Assembly (NCBI GenBank): GCA_021029095.1
Contig: JAJOHG010000005.1
Location: forward strand, 496,001 to 560,000
From: Phellopilus nigrolimitatus
Lineage: Eukaryota; Basidiomycota; Agaricomycetes; Hymenochaetales; Hymenochaetaceae
DNA: 64,000 bases
Direction: 5' to 3'
In this document: piece by piece, positions 47,492-60,733 of the stretch
Position numbering within the stretch: position 1 is the first letter of the stretch
Layout of the letters: each line of letters starts with the position of its first letter
The notes under the pieces: model-generated
Databases searched by the model: none
What the model was told of the DNA's origin: nothing
What the model saw: only the letters and a program-made list of their open reading frames with translations
Translations under genes and position numbers: made by a program

Positions 47492-47949
47492 ATGGCTGCC
47501 AAGAAACGTTGCCAGCTCGACGCTGTACCCCTCTGCAACTCGGCTGCCATGCGCTTCGCCGGAGAGTGTCCCCACTGCAAGGCCTGCTTCTGCGGTAATG
47601 TAAGCCTATGTCCCTATCGTCGTCCCCGCTTGTCCTCGTTGACTCAGTTGCCACACCTCTTTCTCCTTCGTTCACTCGTGCACCAGCATCGATTGCCCGA
47701 ACACCACAACTGCAACAAGCTGGAGGACTGTCGAGAGGCCGCTTTTAACCGGAACAAGGAGAGACTGGAGGGGGAACGCACGGTCCCGTCCAAGATGATG
47801 GGGGTCGTGTGAGTTTACTCGTACTCCTTTGCTTCCTGTATTTTTGTTTTCTTTGCTTTGTGTGAGTTTTTTTTTCTTTTCTTCCGGGTCTCCTCCCCCT
47901 CGCGCTAACAATTCGATCCGCTGCGTGTGTTTGCAGGACGACACCTTGA
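47492..47949 (+). CDS. AN1-type zinc finger protein, TMC1-like
   Basis: Small AN1 zinc-finger protein resembling yeast TMC1, a stress-inducible ubiquitin/proteasome-linked factor. Three exons: MAAKKRCQLDAVPLCNSAA through CPHCKACFCGN, then HRLPEHHNCNKLEDC..., then the last codons VTTP with TGA at 47947-47949. The Cys/His array (C-x7-C, C-x2-C, C-x-C, H-x5-H-x-C pattern with HRLPEHHNC) is split by the first intron and restored on joining. The product is about 90 residues, nearly all zinc finger plus a basic helix (REAAFNRNKERLEGERTV). Single finger, no other domain. Confidence 0.85.
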
Positions 47950-48547
47950 TGGACCTAATTTCTATATCTATTCCCCTGCCCCCTTTGTCTCACCCGTCGA
48001 CTTTAGTATTTAGACATCTGCTGGCACTAATGTATACATGCGTGGGTCTTGTGTTCGGCCCTCGCGTGCGTTTCTCTCTTGTACCACATTGTTTTCTTTT
48101 GGGGCTGTCATATATACGCTTACGAACGCATATGTCCGCTAAGACGTGATCTCAGCAACTCCGCCAGGGACTTTATATCTCATCATCTCATCGCATGGCT
48201 TGAGTTCGCATCAGCCGGATAGGTATGCGGCCGTTGAGCGGTGGAAGCGGTGGATTGCGGAAAATCGAATCGTTATAAGGCCACCGCGAGCGACGAGCGT
48301 TCCAGCGCTCTACCTTTATCACAGTTCGCCAGCACTTGAGTGCGTGCAATCCGCCACCGTAACCCTTTTTGGTCCAGCTTGCCTTAACGAGCGGCCCGGC
48401 ATCGGCATCTGATTCTCGACTGAACCCCACCTCCAAGCGTAATAGTCCGGGGTAGCCTCAAAAACACAGTACTCCTCCCCTCCTGTGCGTATCTGAAAAA
48501 GCCCTCCTTCTCCTGCTCTTCGCTCACAGAAAATCGTGTCTGACGCG
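47950..48547. other. Intergenic region
   Basis: About 600 nt between AN1 and aspartate aminotransferase genes, both on plus. Nothing beyond UTR/promoter sequence recognised. Confidence 0.4.
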
Positions 48548-50411
<1,864 letters not shown>

Positions 50412-51124
50412 TGTAGGATGTAATAGGATAGAGGATATAGACTTGATGACCAAGCAATTGAGGGATCAACAGCGATGACGTAGATTGAGCCTGGTCTCTG
50501 GTCTTTGGTCTCTGGTCTCGAGTCTGACTGATGCGTTCAATTTCTTCTTCCTCGTCGCTTTACTTTGTGCCTGATCTATGTCCCATCGCTGACGCCTTCG
50601 TCGCCGCCCTCATCGCCGCCTTCATCGCCGCCCTCGTCGCCGCCGTCGTTTCCGACGTCGACATCGGCCTCCTGCGATTTTCGCGGCGTCCCCAGCGCTG
50701 CCAGTGCTCTCGTGCGGTTCAATCCGTTCGAAAGGGCCGCAAATAGCCTCGTGCCGTATACCTGCTCTTGCGTCAGTGTCCCCCTCCGTGTCCTTCGTCC
50801 TTCGGCTGCACGCGGCTCACCGGACGCCCCTCCCATCTATACCTGCACCCGTACGCCCACCTACCCTCTTTTATTATTCCCGGCGCCCATATATGCCAAC
50901 TCACGCCCCAAAGCGAGTCAGTCCCTTTCTCTCCTCTCGATACCTCTCATTCCCCTGCGTCCTCATGAATGCAGCACTAAATATGGGCATTATAGTGTCC
51001 TGGATCAACACCATCTGGACGCCCTCTGACTCAAAGCTGACCGACCCGCACGGCCCGAGCTCGCCAATCCACAACCAAGCCCAAGTCGATCCTTCAACCC
51101 ACAAGTCCCCCATCTCCGTCCGCG
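50412..51124. other. Intergenic region with short repeat
   Basis: About 710 nt between the aminotransferase and the HEAT-repeat gene; contains the 12-nt minisatellite at 50601-50648. Otherwise pyrimidine-rich, as expected upstream of a fungal gene. Confidence 0.4.
50601..50648. repeat. Four copies of a 12-nt imperfect repeat
   Basis: TCGCCGCCCTCA-type unit repeated four times with one or two substitutions per copy. It lies outside any gene I could support. Confidence 0.8.
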
Positions 51125-54100
51125 ATGCTGCCCATCTCAGACATACACATCGACGAACATGTCCCTGTGAGGGCCCGTCCAACGTCCTCGGCTTCCCAAC
51201 TGGATCATCCGGCACCGCCTTTACCTTCGCCCCAAGCCTTACCGCCCCCCTCCTCCTACGCATCCGCTGACAACAGACAGTCCCTCTACGTCTCGTCGGA
51301 TTACGACGAGCGCGCCCGTCCGGCCGTTATGTCCATGTCCGACGTCAACGCCGACTCTAACGCCGACCGCGTCCGCGCCGATGCAGCCGCCGACCGTGCG
51401 CGCGCCCCCGCATCCCCGCCGGCGCTCACGCACTCCCCGCTGCGCATCAACGTCGCGGCCGCGAACGACCCCGCGATGGACCGTGAGATCGAGATGGTGG
51501 ACGCGAGCTTCGTGAGCCCGGGCGTGCCGGACCCCTCGGAGGACCTGTGCTTCGACGACGAGGGCCTCAGCGCCCTCGAGAAAATCTACTTGTTCGCGCG
51601 CAGCAATGCTTCTTTTCATAGGTATGTGCCGCCCCCTTCCTCGAAGGGAGTTACGTCATGGGTGATGTATCGTCGGTCTTCCAGAGTATTCATCGCACGG
51701 TCTTTACCCACGTTTCTTCCGGACGTCGTCCCCGCCGAGGCAGTAGAATATGTTATTCCGCTCATGAATGGTCTCGCTATGGATGAGGGTGCGTGCCTTC
51801 TCCTTCCCTCCCTCCTTTTTTTCGAAAAAAAAAGAGAAAAGAAAAGAAAAGCTAAAAATGACGTATGATGTCTAGAAGACGCTGTGAAAGAGGCCCTCGT
51901 AGAAGATCTAGTCTCAAGCATATGGTGGTTCCTCACAGTACGTACAATCGTCGTGTGGAAGACATCAGCCCCACTGACGTACTAGCAGCACTGTCAAGTT
52001 GTCGACTTCGAAGTTCCAGAAGAGGCCGATCCCCGCGATATTCCCTTGCTCTACGTGCAGACATTCACCCCTCTTCTTGGCACCCTTCTCTTAAATCCGG
52101 GCAGCAACATCGGCGCCCCTGCCCGACGCTGCATAGTCAACCTTCTCACCCGCCTCCGAGAGGCTGACGCGCAAGGTAGCGACGTGCAAAGCCTCGGGCC
52201 AGTCGAGCGCCGGCTCTTCAAGCGCGAACTCCTTCAGCAAGTCGTCATAGGCATGGGGCATCTAGAGCCTGCCAACGGCTGGAATGGCGCTAGCGACGCG
52301 GGCGAGCACTCAAACACCGCACAAGACAGTCACTCCGATTCAATAACCGATGATAGTGCCCCGCCTCTGTCTTTGGCGGACACGCTGTCTAGCCCGCCCC
52401 TCTCTGCCGCAGATGACGAAATGATGCTCGCGACATTCTCGTCCACGGCAGCACTCGCACTCGCGACGACGCAGTTTTTGGTGCAAGAGGAGCCTATGAC
52501 CCCACGCCCAACTGCCAGTATACAGCGCCCCCCCTCTCCACTTCCTTCTTCCCCAAACGCCGGAAAGCTTTTACCCTTGCCAGACGGCGAGCCCGAGCTT
52601 ACAAAACCGATACCCCAGCCTTTGTCGATACCAATGTCTATATCAGGCTCTCCTGTGCCAGGTTCTGCTGGTCCCACCTCTCCTGCCTCTCCCGCCTCTC
52701 CTGCTTCTCCGATGACGGTGGAGACAACTGGAAATTGGGAAACGGGATCTTCTCGGGAAAATGCTACTCGTGAGCACGTCATGAGCAATGCCCCCCAGCT
52801 AACGGCTCCGCAGCCACAGCCTGTGCATGAGCCCGGCGTAAAAGCGGCTGAAGATACCGATGTATCGCAGCTTCAACTTGGTGCAGATGGGAGCGACAGC
52901 AACGAATTTAGTGAGGAGCAGGCTGCGATCGGGAGACTTGCAAGTATGAGCTTGATGGCAGCTGTTACCGCCAGCGGTAGGTCTTGTTCCGAAGGACGTT
53001 TAAGCCTATTTACTGACTTCGCTTGTGTAGGCACATTGGACCAGGACTCTCAACTTGCTTTTGTCAAAGAAATCCAGCGAGCTGGACGCGACCCCGTTTA
53101 TTGGGTAAGGCGAGAAGCTACGTTTGCACTCGGGGCACTCGCGAAGGTCGTCCCTGTGGAGATTCTCTATCTCTACTTGGTACGGATTTCATATCGAAAG
53201 TTTGATAATCCTAATCTAACTCTCTCTCTTTCTAGTTGCCCCTTTTTGAATATTTCTGCGAGGACATCGTCTGGAATGTCCGACAATCTGTTCTGTTCTC
53301 CCTTCCCGCCATTCTTTCGCGCTTGCCCTTTGATTCGCGAAGAACTCACGCGCTGCGAATGATCCAAAGGTTGTCCGTGGATCCTTCGCCGCAGGTCCGG
53401 ACTGGTGTTCTGGAGGTGCTAGGGGAGATAATATTCTCCTTTCGCGAGGACGAGAAAGGCCCCCCAGGCGAAATCGTCAGACTTTTCATCGGTGAAGAGG
53501 GTCGAGATTGGCGTGATCCAGAGGCGTCCGTTCTCGATTCTCTCGACTTTGTCCAGTCTCGGAATCCCTGGGCAAATTCCATTTTTCGTTCACGTCTGTC
53601 CACTGCGTCCGGTGACTCGTTCGGACGGCAGTCTCCGTCGATTTCTCCTTTACTCACTCCTAATGCCTCTAATACGGCTCCAGAGTCTGATCCTGCACGA
53701 CCACTCATCTGCGCGTTCAACCTACCGGCCGTCATCCTCACGCTCGGCCCAGCGCGCTGGCCGGAGCTACGTGGCTTGTACCTTTTTCTCGCACGGTCTA
53801 ATGCGAGGAAGGTGCGCCAGACACTCGCGGCAAGCATCGGCGAGATTGCACGCATTATCGGGCCCGTGCACGCGCGGCGCGACCTCATGTACCGCTGGTG
53901 GGACTTCGTGCGTGGGCGCGACGCGGAGGTACGCATGAAGGCGCTCGAGGCGCTCGAGGTTCTCTTGCAGACGTTAGACGCGATAGACCGGGCTCGGCTC
54001 GTGGGCAGCTTGGAAGAAATCTGGGACAACCATTTGTCGGGCTGGCGGGAGCGAGAGGTGCTCGCGGCGAGGCTGGACAAGCTTGCGCCGCTTTTTCCGA

Positions 54101-54976
54101 ACAACGGAGAGGCACTGCAAAAGTTACTGAGGAGGGCTCTCCGGGACAACACGGCTGCTGTGAGGAATGCGGCTGTGGAGGCTGTGAGTCTTTCTTCCTC
54201 TTTCTCTTGGATTCTCGAGGTTGACTATGTACTCTAAAGTACCCTCATATTTATGACTGCATTTCTGCTCACCCCGAGGTGCTGCGTTCAGTCGTCAACG
54301 AGATTTTGTCCCTGGCGTATGAACAGTCATTCAGGAGGAGGTTAACGTACGTGTGTCCGCGCTTAACACGCCGTTAGGGTACTGACGCACAAGCTCAGTT
54401 ATGTGGAATGTATAAAATCCTTAATATTGCATCACTTACATCACGAGCGGATTATGGATGAAAGCTTCTGGCAAGCTGCGCTCGCGCTCGCGTCCGACAA
54501 GATTGTAGACGTTCGAATAGGCGTGGCGCGGCTGCTCAGCATTGTGTGTGGTACGTGTAGGCTGTGATCTTTGAATGAGAAGTAGACCTCTAAATTTTGG
54601 TAACAGACAAGATCATCTCGCAGTTTCGCACACTCCCGGCGGGTGTGCTGGAGATTGTGCGGACTTTGGCGGAGGACCCGTCGGACGTCGTTCGGGCGTT
54701 CGTCACGCATATAGTGGCGGGCGACAGGCGTCCGCTGCTCAAGGACGTGCACAAGCGCTCTACAGAGACACCGCCTGCTTCAGCAGCTATGTTCTCCCGG
54801 CCGCCTCCGGGAAGGCATCGGCAGTCGCTTGTGTCTGGCATTGGTGAGCTGAAAATTACGGACGCATTTCGCGAGCAAGAGCAACCCCCTGGGGTGAGCA
54901 TTCGCATCGACTGCTATGATCGACTGAGAATGCTGACTTTTGCCATTGGACACAGACTCCACAGGCGACAAGGTAG
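51125..54976 (+). CDS. HEAT-repeat protein, PP4 regulatory subunit 1-like
   Basis: Large ARM/HEAT protein resembling protein phosphatase 4 regulatory subunit 1. N terminus MLPISDIHIDEHVPVRA, a disordered Ala/Asp-rich stretch, then SEDLCFDDEGLSALEKIYLFA and IARSLPTFLPDVVPAEAVEY. HEAT segments include GAPARRCIVNLLTRLREAD; after a long Ser/Pro-rich insertion come DPVYWVRREATFALGALAK, DIVWNVRQSVLFSLPAIL and DPSPQVRTGVLEVLGEII. Then a further linker, NARKVRQTLAASIGEIARI, DAEVRMKALEALEVLLQ and NTAAVRNAAVEA. The C-terminal exons end EQPPGTPQATR with TAG at 54974-54976. Similarity to PP4R1 is by repeat style and overall plan only; another HEAT scaffold is possible. Confidence 0.6.
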
Positions 54977-55570
54977 TCTGCGAGGGGCCCTATGTGCGGT
55001 GATAACAGGCTTGATGGATCTCATAAGGCTATCTACCGGGGCCGGGACAGCGTTACAGGCTGTACACGGCAGACCGAGGCCGTCATCGCGCAGTTCCGCC
55101 TGGTTCCGCAGGAGGTCCCGCTTGGAGAGAGTGGTCTGACCTGTAGACGCCGGCTTCATGGGAAGCAGATGGTGGCTCGCGCTGGCTTGTTACAGCCTGT
55201 GCATTTGATCTGGACAGACGCGATTATTTTATTAGATCTGTAGAATTTTGTTTTCTGTATGTAAAGAACGGATTGTTGCTCTCGATGATTATAATTAATT
55301 AATGTACTGAATGTATTTTGCAATCGCAGTCTTTGTTTTATGAGAAGTAGAAAGGGCAGGGACTTGTGGTCTGGGCCTCGGGGATCAAAGCACTGGTCAC
55401 TACTGGCAGCCACGGTGAAGACCTTCCGCGCGCGCGTGTCTGAGCGACCCCTTCCCTTCTTCCTTCTTCAGCCCCATCTCCTCACCTTCCCTCTTTTTCT
55501 CATTCCACCGTAGACCGGTCCTTTCTCTCCCCACCCCTTCGCTTCCGTTCCCCGCTCCGCTCCTCAACGC
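54977..55570. other. Intergenic region
   Basis: About 590 nt between the HEAT-repeat and MARVEL genes. The first 260 nt are GC-rich and open in some frames but carry no motif; the last 140 nt are pyrimidine-rich promoter-like sequence. Confidence 0.4.
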
Positions 55571-57138
55571 ATGTTTCCTCTGTTTCTCCTCTACCGCGCT
55601 GCAACATTCGGTCAGCAATCTCATTTCTCATTTCCTCTCCAGCAGAAACAGCCCTGATCGCGTCTTTCATTCCGGCTCGCAGCGCTCTTCATCGTCTGCA
55701 ATGCAGTCATCTGCAGTGTCGCAGCGTGGAACCTCTCCTTCGTGCAGGACCTCGCGCGCGTCGGTGAGTAATGCATAACGGGTAAACTTTCGGGGTGCTC
55801 ATAAATATATCGCTTGGTCGACGTGCAGCGCGTATCGACGCCTTCCTCATCTTCCTCGGGGCGTTTGGTCTGCTTGTCGTATTTCCAATGTGAGTCCCTC
55901 CCTGCGTATATACACGTCTGCCACCTATTCACCGACACGCCCCCTTCGCCAGCATCTTCATTGATGTCATCCGCAAAGGTGCCGTCTCCAGCCGGGTGTG
56001 GTTCGAGGCGTGCTGGTTGACGCTTTTCTGGATGTTGAATTTCGGTGCGTAGTCGGGAGATCTGCGCGTTTGCTCGGCTGGCTGACCGCCCTCCGCGAGC
56101 AGCTGGCGCTGCTGCTGTGACTGCTGTTGCGCCTGATGCGGTATGCAGCTTCTCAAGTACGTGCGACAGCTGCCTTGCGTGACTCGTCTCTCATTAGGCA
56201 CCCTTCACAGGCGCCAAATCTCTCAGCTCAGGCTCGGCTTGTACTTCAGCAAGAGTCCTTGTTGTTTTTTCGTGGCTCAACACGGGTTTTCGTACGCCTT
56301 TGCTCTTTTCGCTCTCCCCTTACGTCCAGTCGTCAGCGCTGATCCGGCCTATCTTTGTTTGCCAGTCTTCTTGTACTTCTTTCTGTTGGCCTCTTTTGCC
56401 ATCGCGCATCAGAAGGAAAACAATGGAGTGTGGCGCGCCGGCGTGCGCGAATTCCCGTGGTTCGAGACGAAGCAGAGTCTCAGGAGCGCGCCGACTTCCC
56501 CCATTATGTCGCGCTTCGGAAGGGCGAAGTCTCCGTCTTTGGCTGTTCCGACACCGCGTCGGCCGCCCCCGCACTTCGTCCACGGGCGCGCGGGCCTGGA
56601 CTCGCGCGTCGAGATCGAGCACTTTACAGATGTCGCATCTCTGGAGGAGCAGCCGCTTCCGCCCGCCCCTGCAGCTCTCGCCCCGACAGCTCCCAACGCA
56701 CTCGCGTTTTACCCCCAGCATGTGCAGTCGACGATGAAGAACGTGCCGACCTACCTACGACAACACCTACTCCTCCTCACGTACCTGGTCCCTCTCCCCA
56801 ACCCATCCGCAACTGGCCGCGGCCATTCGCCGAGCGCGCAGACCGCGCCGTCTCGGAGCGCGCCGCGCAGAAGCAGCGCGCATGCAGCGCCGCCGAGCCG
56901 CCAGGGCTCGGGCGCGTCGTCGAACTCGCGTAAAAGTGGCCGTTCGAAGGCGCCTCCCCCGCTGACGCTGGAGCGCTCGGCGACGAGGGCCGCCGGTGTG
57001 CTGCCCGCGATGCCCTCGCCCTCCCGCTCGCGCCCGACTGGGCCGCGCACGCGGTCGGGGTCGTCGTCCTTCGTGCGCCCGCGCCCGCCGCCTCTCAACT
57101 TGACACTGGAAGGCTCGACGCCGCATGTGCAGCGGTAG
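55571..57138 (+). CDS. MARVEL-domain membrane protein
   Basis: Four-TM MARVEL-type protein with a long disordered C-terminal tail. Assembled exons: MFPLFLLYRAATF; ALFIVCNAVICSVAAWNLSF; ARIDAFLIFLGAFGLLVVFP; the exon with RVWFEACWLTLFWMLNFG; the AGAAAVTAVAPDA linker; APFTGAKSLSSGSACTSARV leading into LVVFSWLNT. Then, after a 75-nt or so intron (GTTTTC..TTTGCCAG), VFLYFFLLASFAIAHQKEN and VWRAGVREFPWF. The tail of about 200 residues is Pro/Ser/Arg-rich (RSAPRRSSAHAAPPSRQG) and ends GSTPHVQR. The long open frame at 56143 hides two introns; only spliced reading gives the conserved CTSARVLVVFSWLNT block. Function probably in membrane organisation; not known. Confidence 0.75.
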
Positions 57139-57556
57139 CGCGTTGCGGCCGACTCGCGGACTTTTTCATAGCTTACGCCATGTGTTGATGCTTTGCGACG
57201 TGTGATGACGTGCTACGGACTTGATCGCTCCCGATCGCTGTACGACCTGATGCGCTGCGCGCCTCATCCGCTCCTTTGTACCAACTATGACCTGTCGTTT
57301 GTTGTTGCTAGTAAGAGACTTTGTAGAACTATTGGGGTATAGCCTTTTTTTCTTTCTTTTGCTTGCTCGCTTTCCTGCTATCGTTATGTGTATGCCCTCG
57401 CAACGGTGATTATGTTTTCCGAGTGATTGTATGGAAGGGAGACCTAAATTACATTTGGCTGGAAGAGGTATGCAATATAATATACATGAAATCTAGATCC
57501 TGCAGGGTGTGCTCATTGTAAGTAAGTGTATCGTGAGTAACAAAGCAATTCATGAT

Positions 57557-58043
57557 TCATGACTGAGCCATTGAGCCAGGTTCCGTTGGCTCGGCGGATG
57601 AGAGTCTAAGACGGTCGCGCAACACGCGGTTCTCCTGCTCAAGTTGCTGCACTCGGTGCTCCGAATCTTCGAGCTGCTTGGACAGCTCCTCGCTGAGCTC
57701 CCCGCACCCACGGCGATGCCTGCCGACATTCCGATAGCATATGTCCGAGTTTGTCGTCAAAAGCATGAGAAAAGAAAAGTGTCAGCAAGCGTGGAAAGAT
57801 GGTCGGGAGAAAAGGCATCGAAAGAAAGAAGGAAGCAGCTCCCGAAGGGACTTGAGGAGCAAGTGGAAAGGGGGGAGGACGTACCGCCGACGAGTTTGAC
57901 GAGGCGCCAGAGACGGAGGAGCACGAGCAGGCCCGCGAGCTCGCGCGCGGCACCGCGCAGCACGACCTCGAGCACGAACGTCGCGATCACGACGAGCGCG
58001 TCGAACAGGTGCAGCGCCGCGTACGGGCGCCAGCGGGGCTCCT

Positions 58044-58081
<38 letters not shown>

Positions 58082-58581
58082 TCTCCGGCGGGGCGCGGCC
58101 CCGCGCGGTGCAGCCAGAACGGCGAGTAGTACTCTAGCCCGAAGCACCACAGCGCGAGCGGGATCTCGACGAGGAAGAACGCCGTGATCGCGAGGGAGAC
58201 GTCCGCGAGCGCCTCCAGCCACGCGGGCTGCTGCTCCGCGGCGCTGCTTAAGAGGCCCGGGGGGGTGTGCGGGGCAGTCTGAGGAGAGGAAGGTGTAGAC
58301 GAGGTCGGCGAGCACGCAGGACGCGTCGATGGCGATCTGTGTGGTTGAGGAGAGCCATTCAGCACGCTGAGCCGGCGCGAGGATGGAGACGGGCGGGTGC
58401 TCACCAGCGCGATGACCAGCGAGTGCGTCGCGGGCGCCTCGAGCGTCTCCGCCGTCCACTCCTTGCAGGACAGCTTCTCCCTGGCTGGGCCTCGTTGAGC
58501 ATCCTCGAGGTCGGCATCCCCGCCCGACTCCTGATCCGCGTCCGCGTCGCGCACGCCAAGCAGCGGGCGTTGTTCCTCCAT
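57557..58581 (-). CDS. Voltage-gated proton channel-like (Hv1/HVCN1-type) voltage-sensor protein
   Basis: Predicted voltage-sensor domain channel. It starts MEEQRPLLGVRDADADQE; S1 is in SLVIALIAIDASCVLADLVY; S2 in LADVSLAITAFFLVEIPLALW; S3 in LHLFDALVVIATFVLEVVL; S4 in LLVLLRLWRLVKLVGG with the R-xx-R-xx-K pattern seen in Hv1. The last exon encodes a coiled coil (ELSEELSKQLEDSEHRVQQ, then LEQENRVLRDRL), as in dimeric Hv1. A 12-alanine run sits in the S2-S3 loop. Two single-base breaks interrupt the frame: an extra C/G in the seven-base run 58259-58265 (between SDCPAHPP and GLLSSAAEQQ) and a missing one at 57700-57703 (before GELSEEL). Both lie in homopolymers, so the gene may be intact in reality. 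Confidence 0.65.
58046..58081. repeat. (GCC)12 microsatellite in the Hv1-like gene
   Basis: Twelve uninterrupted GCC triplets on the plus strand; on the coding (minus) strand they read GGC repeats in a frame giving an alanine run (GCG/GCC codons) between S2 and S3. Confidence 0.85.
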
Positions 58582-59231
58582 TGTCGTTTCTCCCGGGTGC
58601 AAGATAGTTACGTGTGCCTAAAAGACGTGCGAACCAATGTTCAGTCCTCCCTGGAGGAAAGGTGGTTGCTAGCACGGGGATCACACATGGACGAAGTGCG
58701 CGGCGACGGCGCCTGCTATTTCGGAGGTAGTCCACGTTCAGCCTGCTCCGAAAGCCTTTGTTTCATGCCGATCAGGGTCGGCACGATCGCCTTCAAATCT
58801 TGGAATGACGCTACCGGCATTGAGCACAAGAGGACGTCCGTTAACTGGTCCTGGCCGTAGGTAAAGAATTCGAAAGAAACCTGCATCTCTGTTCTCTGCG
58901 TACGATTTTACAAGACACGACACGTACACATACTCGTGATGAACAGGACACAAACAATGACAACCAACTGTTCAGGGTATGAACTATGAAGCAGACTGAA
59001 CAAGACAGCGAAGACGGCACACGGAATGGGGAGGGAACAAAGAACCTCGCAAAGAAAACGACACGGAGATATGATGGAATTTCGTCCCAATGTCTCCTCC
59101 ATCACGAAAAAGCTATGAAGGGAAGAAAGACAACCCAAAAGAACAAGAGTCTATGCACAGAGGAAACCGAGAAGGAAGGGATAAATATGCAAGTGCGCAT
59201 GACGGCAAAGTGTCATCAACTCTGGGCCTCC
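58582..59231. other. Intergenic region
   Basis: 650 nt between two minus-strand genes (Hv1-like start and the stop of the GPI-protein gene). No supported feature. Confidence 0.4.
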
Positions 59232-60179
59232 TTAGAGCGCTAAGAAACCGCCAGCGAGAGCCATGCCGGTGCTTAGAAGTACCGGTAGCACGGGGAACTC
59301 GCCTACGAAGGCGCGGATAGCAGCGCTCGAAGAGCTGCTGCCCGATGCACTGGATGAGGTCGAGGTGACCGTGGATGATCCGGAAGAACCACTGGCAGAG
59401 GCGCCCGTAGACGATGCAGAAGCCGAAGAGATCGAAGCTGGGGTGGCTATAGCGAATAGATCATAAGAATGCTAATGCTTCCTCCGACATTAATTGGTAC
59501 GTACTTCCAGACGGCTTCACATCGAAGGCTTGCGAAGACGCAAAAATTTGCGAGGCATTGGTGGTGTTGACGAAGTTGACGACATAGCCTTGATTGTTTT
59601 GAAAGAATTAAGTACGGTGCGTCAAAGAAACCGGAAAGTTTGACACACCAGAGGCGACAACCAACGTGACGTTGGTGACCGTGAAGGATCCATTGCTGAG
59701 ATCAACGAACTGAGCGATCTATTTATTACCTTGTAAGAACGCGCTGCGCCAGAACTTCTTTTTAAAAAAGGACTAAACACACCGAAAAGACACCATTGAG
59801 GAAGCTTGAGTTAGTGTTCGTGACTGTGATACTAGAACGAGAAGTCAGCTGCTGTAATGGATACGAAAAAAAGACAAGTAGCGCAACTCGACTGGATTTG
59901 GGTCACTCGAACTGAACGACCAGCTGATGGTGTTCGAAGTGTTTTGTACCCTAGAGCGCGTTTTGAGCGATTAGAACTCATGCAAATTGTATCGGACGCC
60001 GCTGGCACACGTACCAGAAGCCGGAGGGCGACGGGTTGTTGATGGTTATCGCTGCTGGTGAAGACGATGAGAAAAGACTCGGATTGCATGCACATGCACC
60101 AGGACGCTGGGACTGTAAACTCACCGAGAGCAGACGAAGCAGCCGCGAGGAGGAAAAGGACAGGCTTTGCAAAGTGCAT
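59232..60179 (-). CDS. KRE9/KNH-like Ser/Thr-rich GPI-anchored cell-wall protein
   Basis: Secreted protein of the Ser-Thr-rich GPI-anchored family with a KRE9/KNH N-terminal domain (beta-sandwich). The start at 60179 gives signal peptide MHFAKPVLFLLAAASSALA. Assembled exons follow: ITINNPSPSGFWVQNTSNT (family-type NPxxGxxW), ISWSFSSSDPNPVELRYF, ITVTNTNSSFLNGVFS, IAQFVDLSNGSFTVTNVTLV, and GYVVNFVNTTNASQIFASSQ with FDVKPSG. A Ser/Thr/Ala/Gly-rich spacer (SGASASGSSGSST type) precedes a hydrophobic C terminus (LPVLLSTGMALAGGFLAL), which is a GPI-attachment signal. Stop TAA at 59234-59232. Six introns. Several N-glycosylation sequons (NTT, NAS, NVT). Role: probably cell-wall organisation. Confidence 0.82.
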
Positions 60180-60733
60180 GATTGAGGGGGTTGGGGAAGA
60201 AGGGGTGTTGGGGAAAAAAAGACCGTGCGTGTGCGTCCGAAGGGAAAGAAAGCAAGAGCTTGTGAGAAAACAGATGGTTGCTCTTTTATAATTATGTCTT
60301 CCTGCTACGCGTTGCTTGCGTCAGCCAGCATGGTGACGTATATTCCTTTCTATGGCACGGATCATGATGGTAAGTTGGGAAATATTGATGGTGACGGGAT
60401 CGGGATTTCCTAACTCTTTCTGAAGCGCCGGTCTGAGATTTCAGCGTGTCATCATATCAGGAGCCAGAAACCTCTAGAATATTTATTTATTAGATTTTTT
60501 TTCCCCTTCGCACGGCGACACATTTGAAGTTGTGCGTGGCTGTGACGGCAGCCAGCGGCCATCAAGCATCAAACGAAGATCAGCATAGCTAAAAACACAG
60601 CTCGGCCCTACTTTTCCCATTCACTCTTGACGGCGACGGCGACCGATCTACTACCTCTGCCTCCATCTGGCCAGCATTCCATTTAGCTTCGGTCTACCTT
60701 GTCGTTGCATGCTATAAGTTTAAGTAGGTCAAG
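60180..60733. other. Divergent intergenic region
   Basis: About 550 nt between the GPI-protein start (minus) and the IST1-TBC start (plus). It contains T-rich runs near 60490-60505 but no gene. Confidence 0.4.

Noticed and set aside
50714..50726. GGTTCAATCC resembling a tRNA B box
   Set aside because: No matching A box, acceptor stem or cloverleaf upstream; treated as chance.
53346..54152. 268-codon minus-strand ORF
   Set aside because: Antisense shadow of the HEAT-repeat exons, which carry the recognisable repeat motifs.
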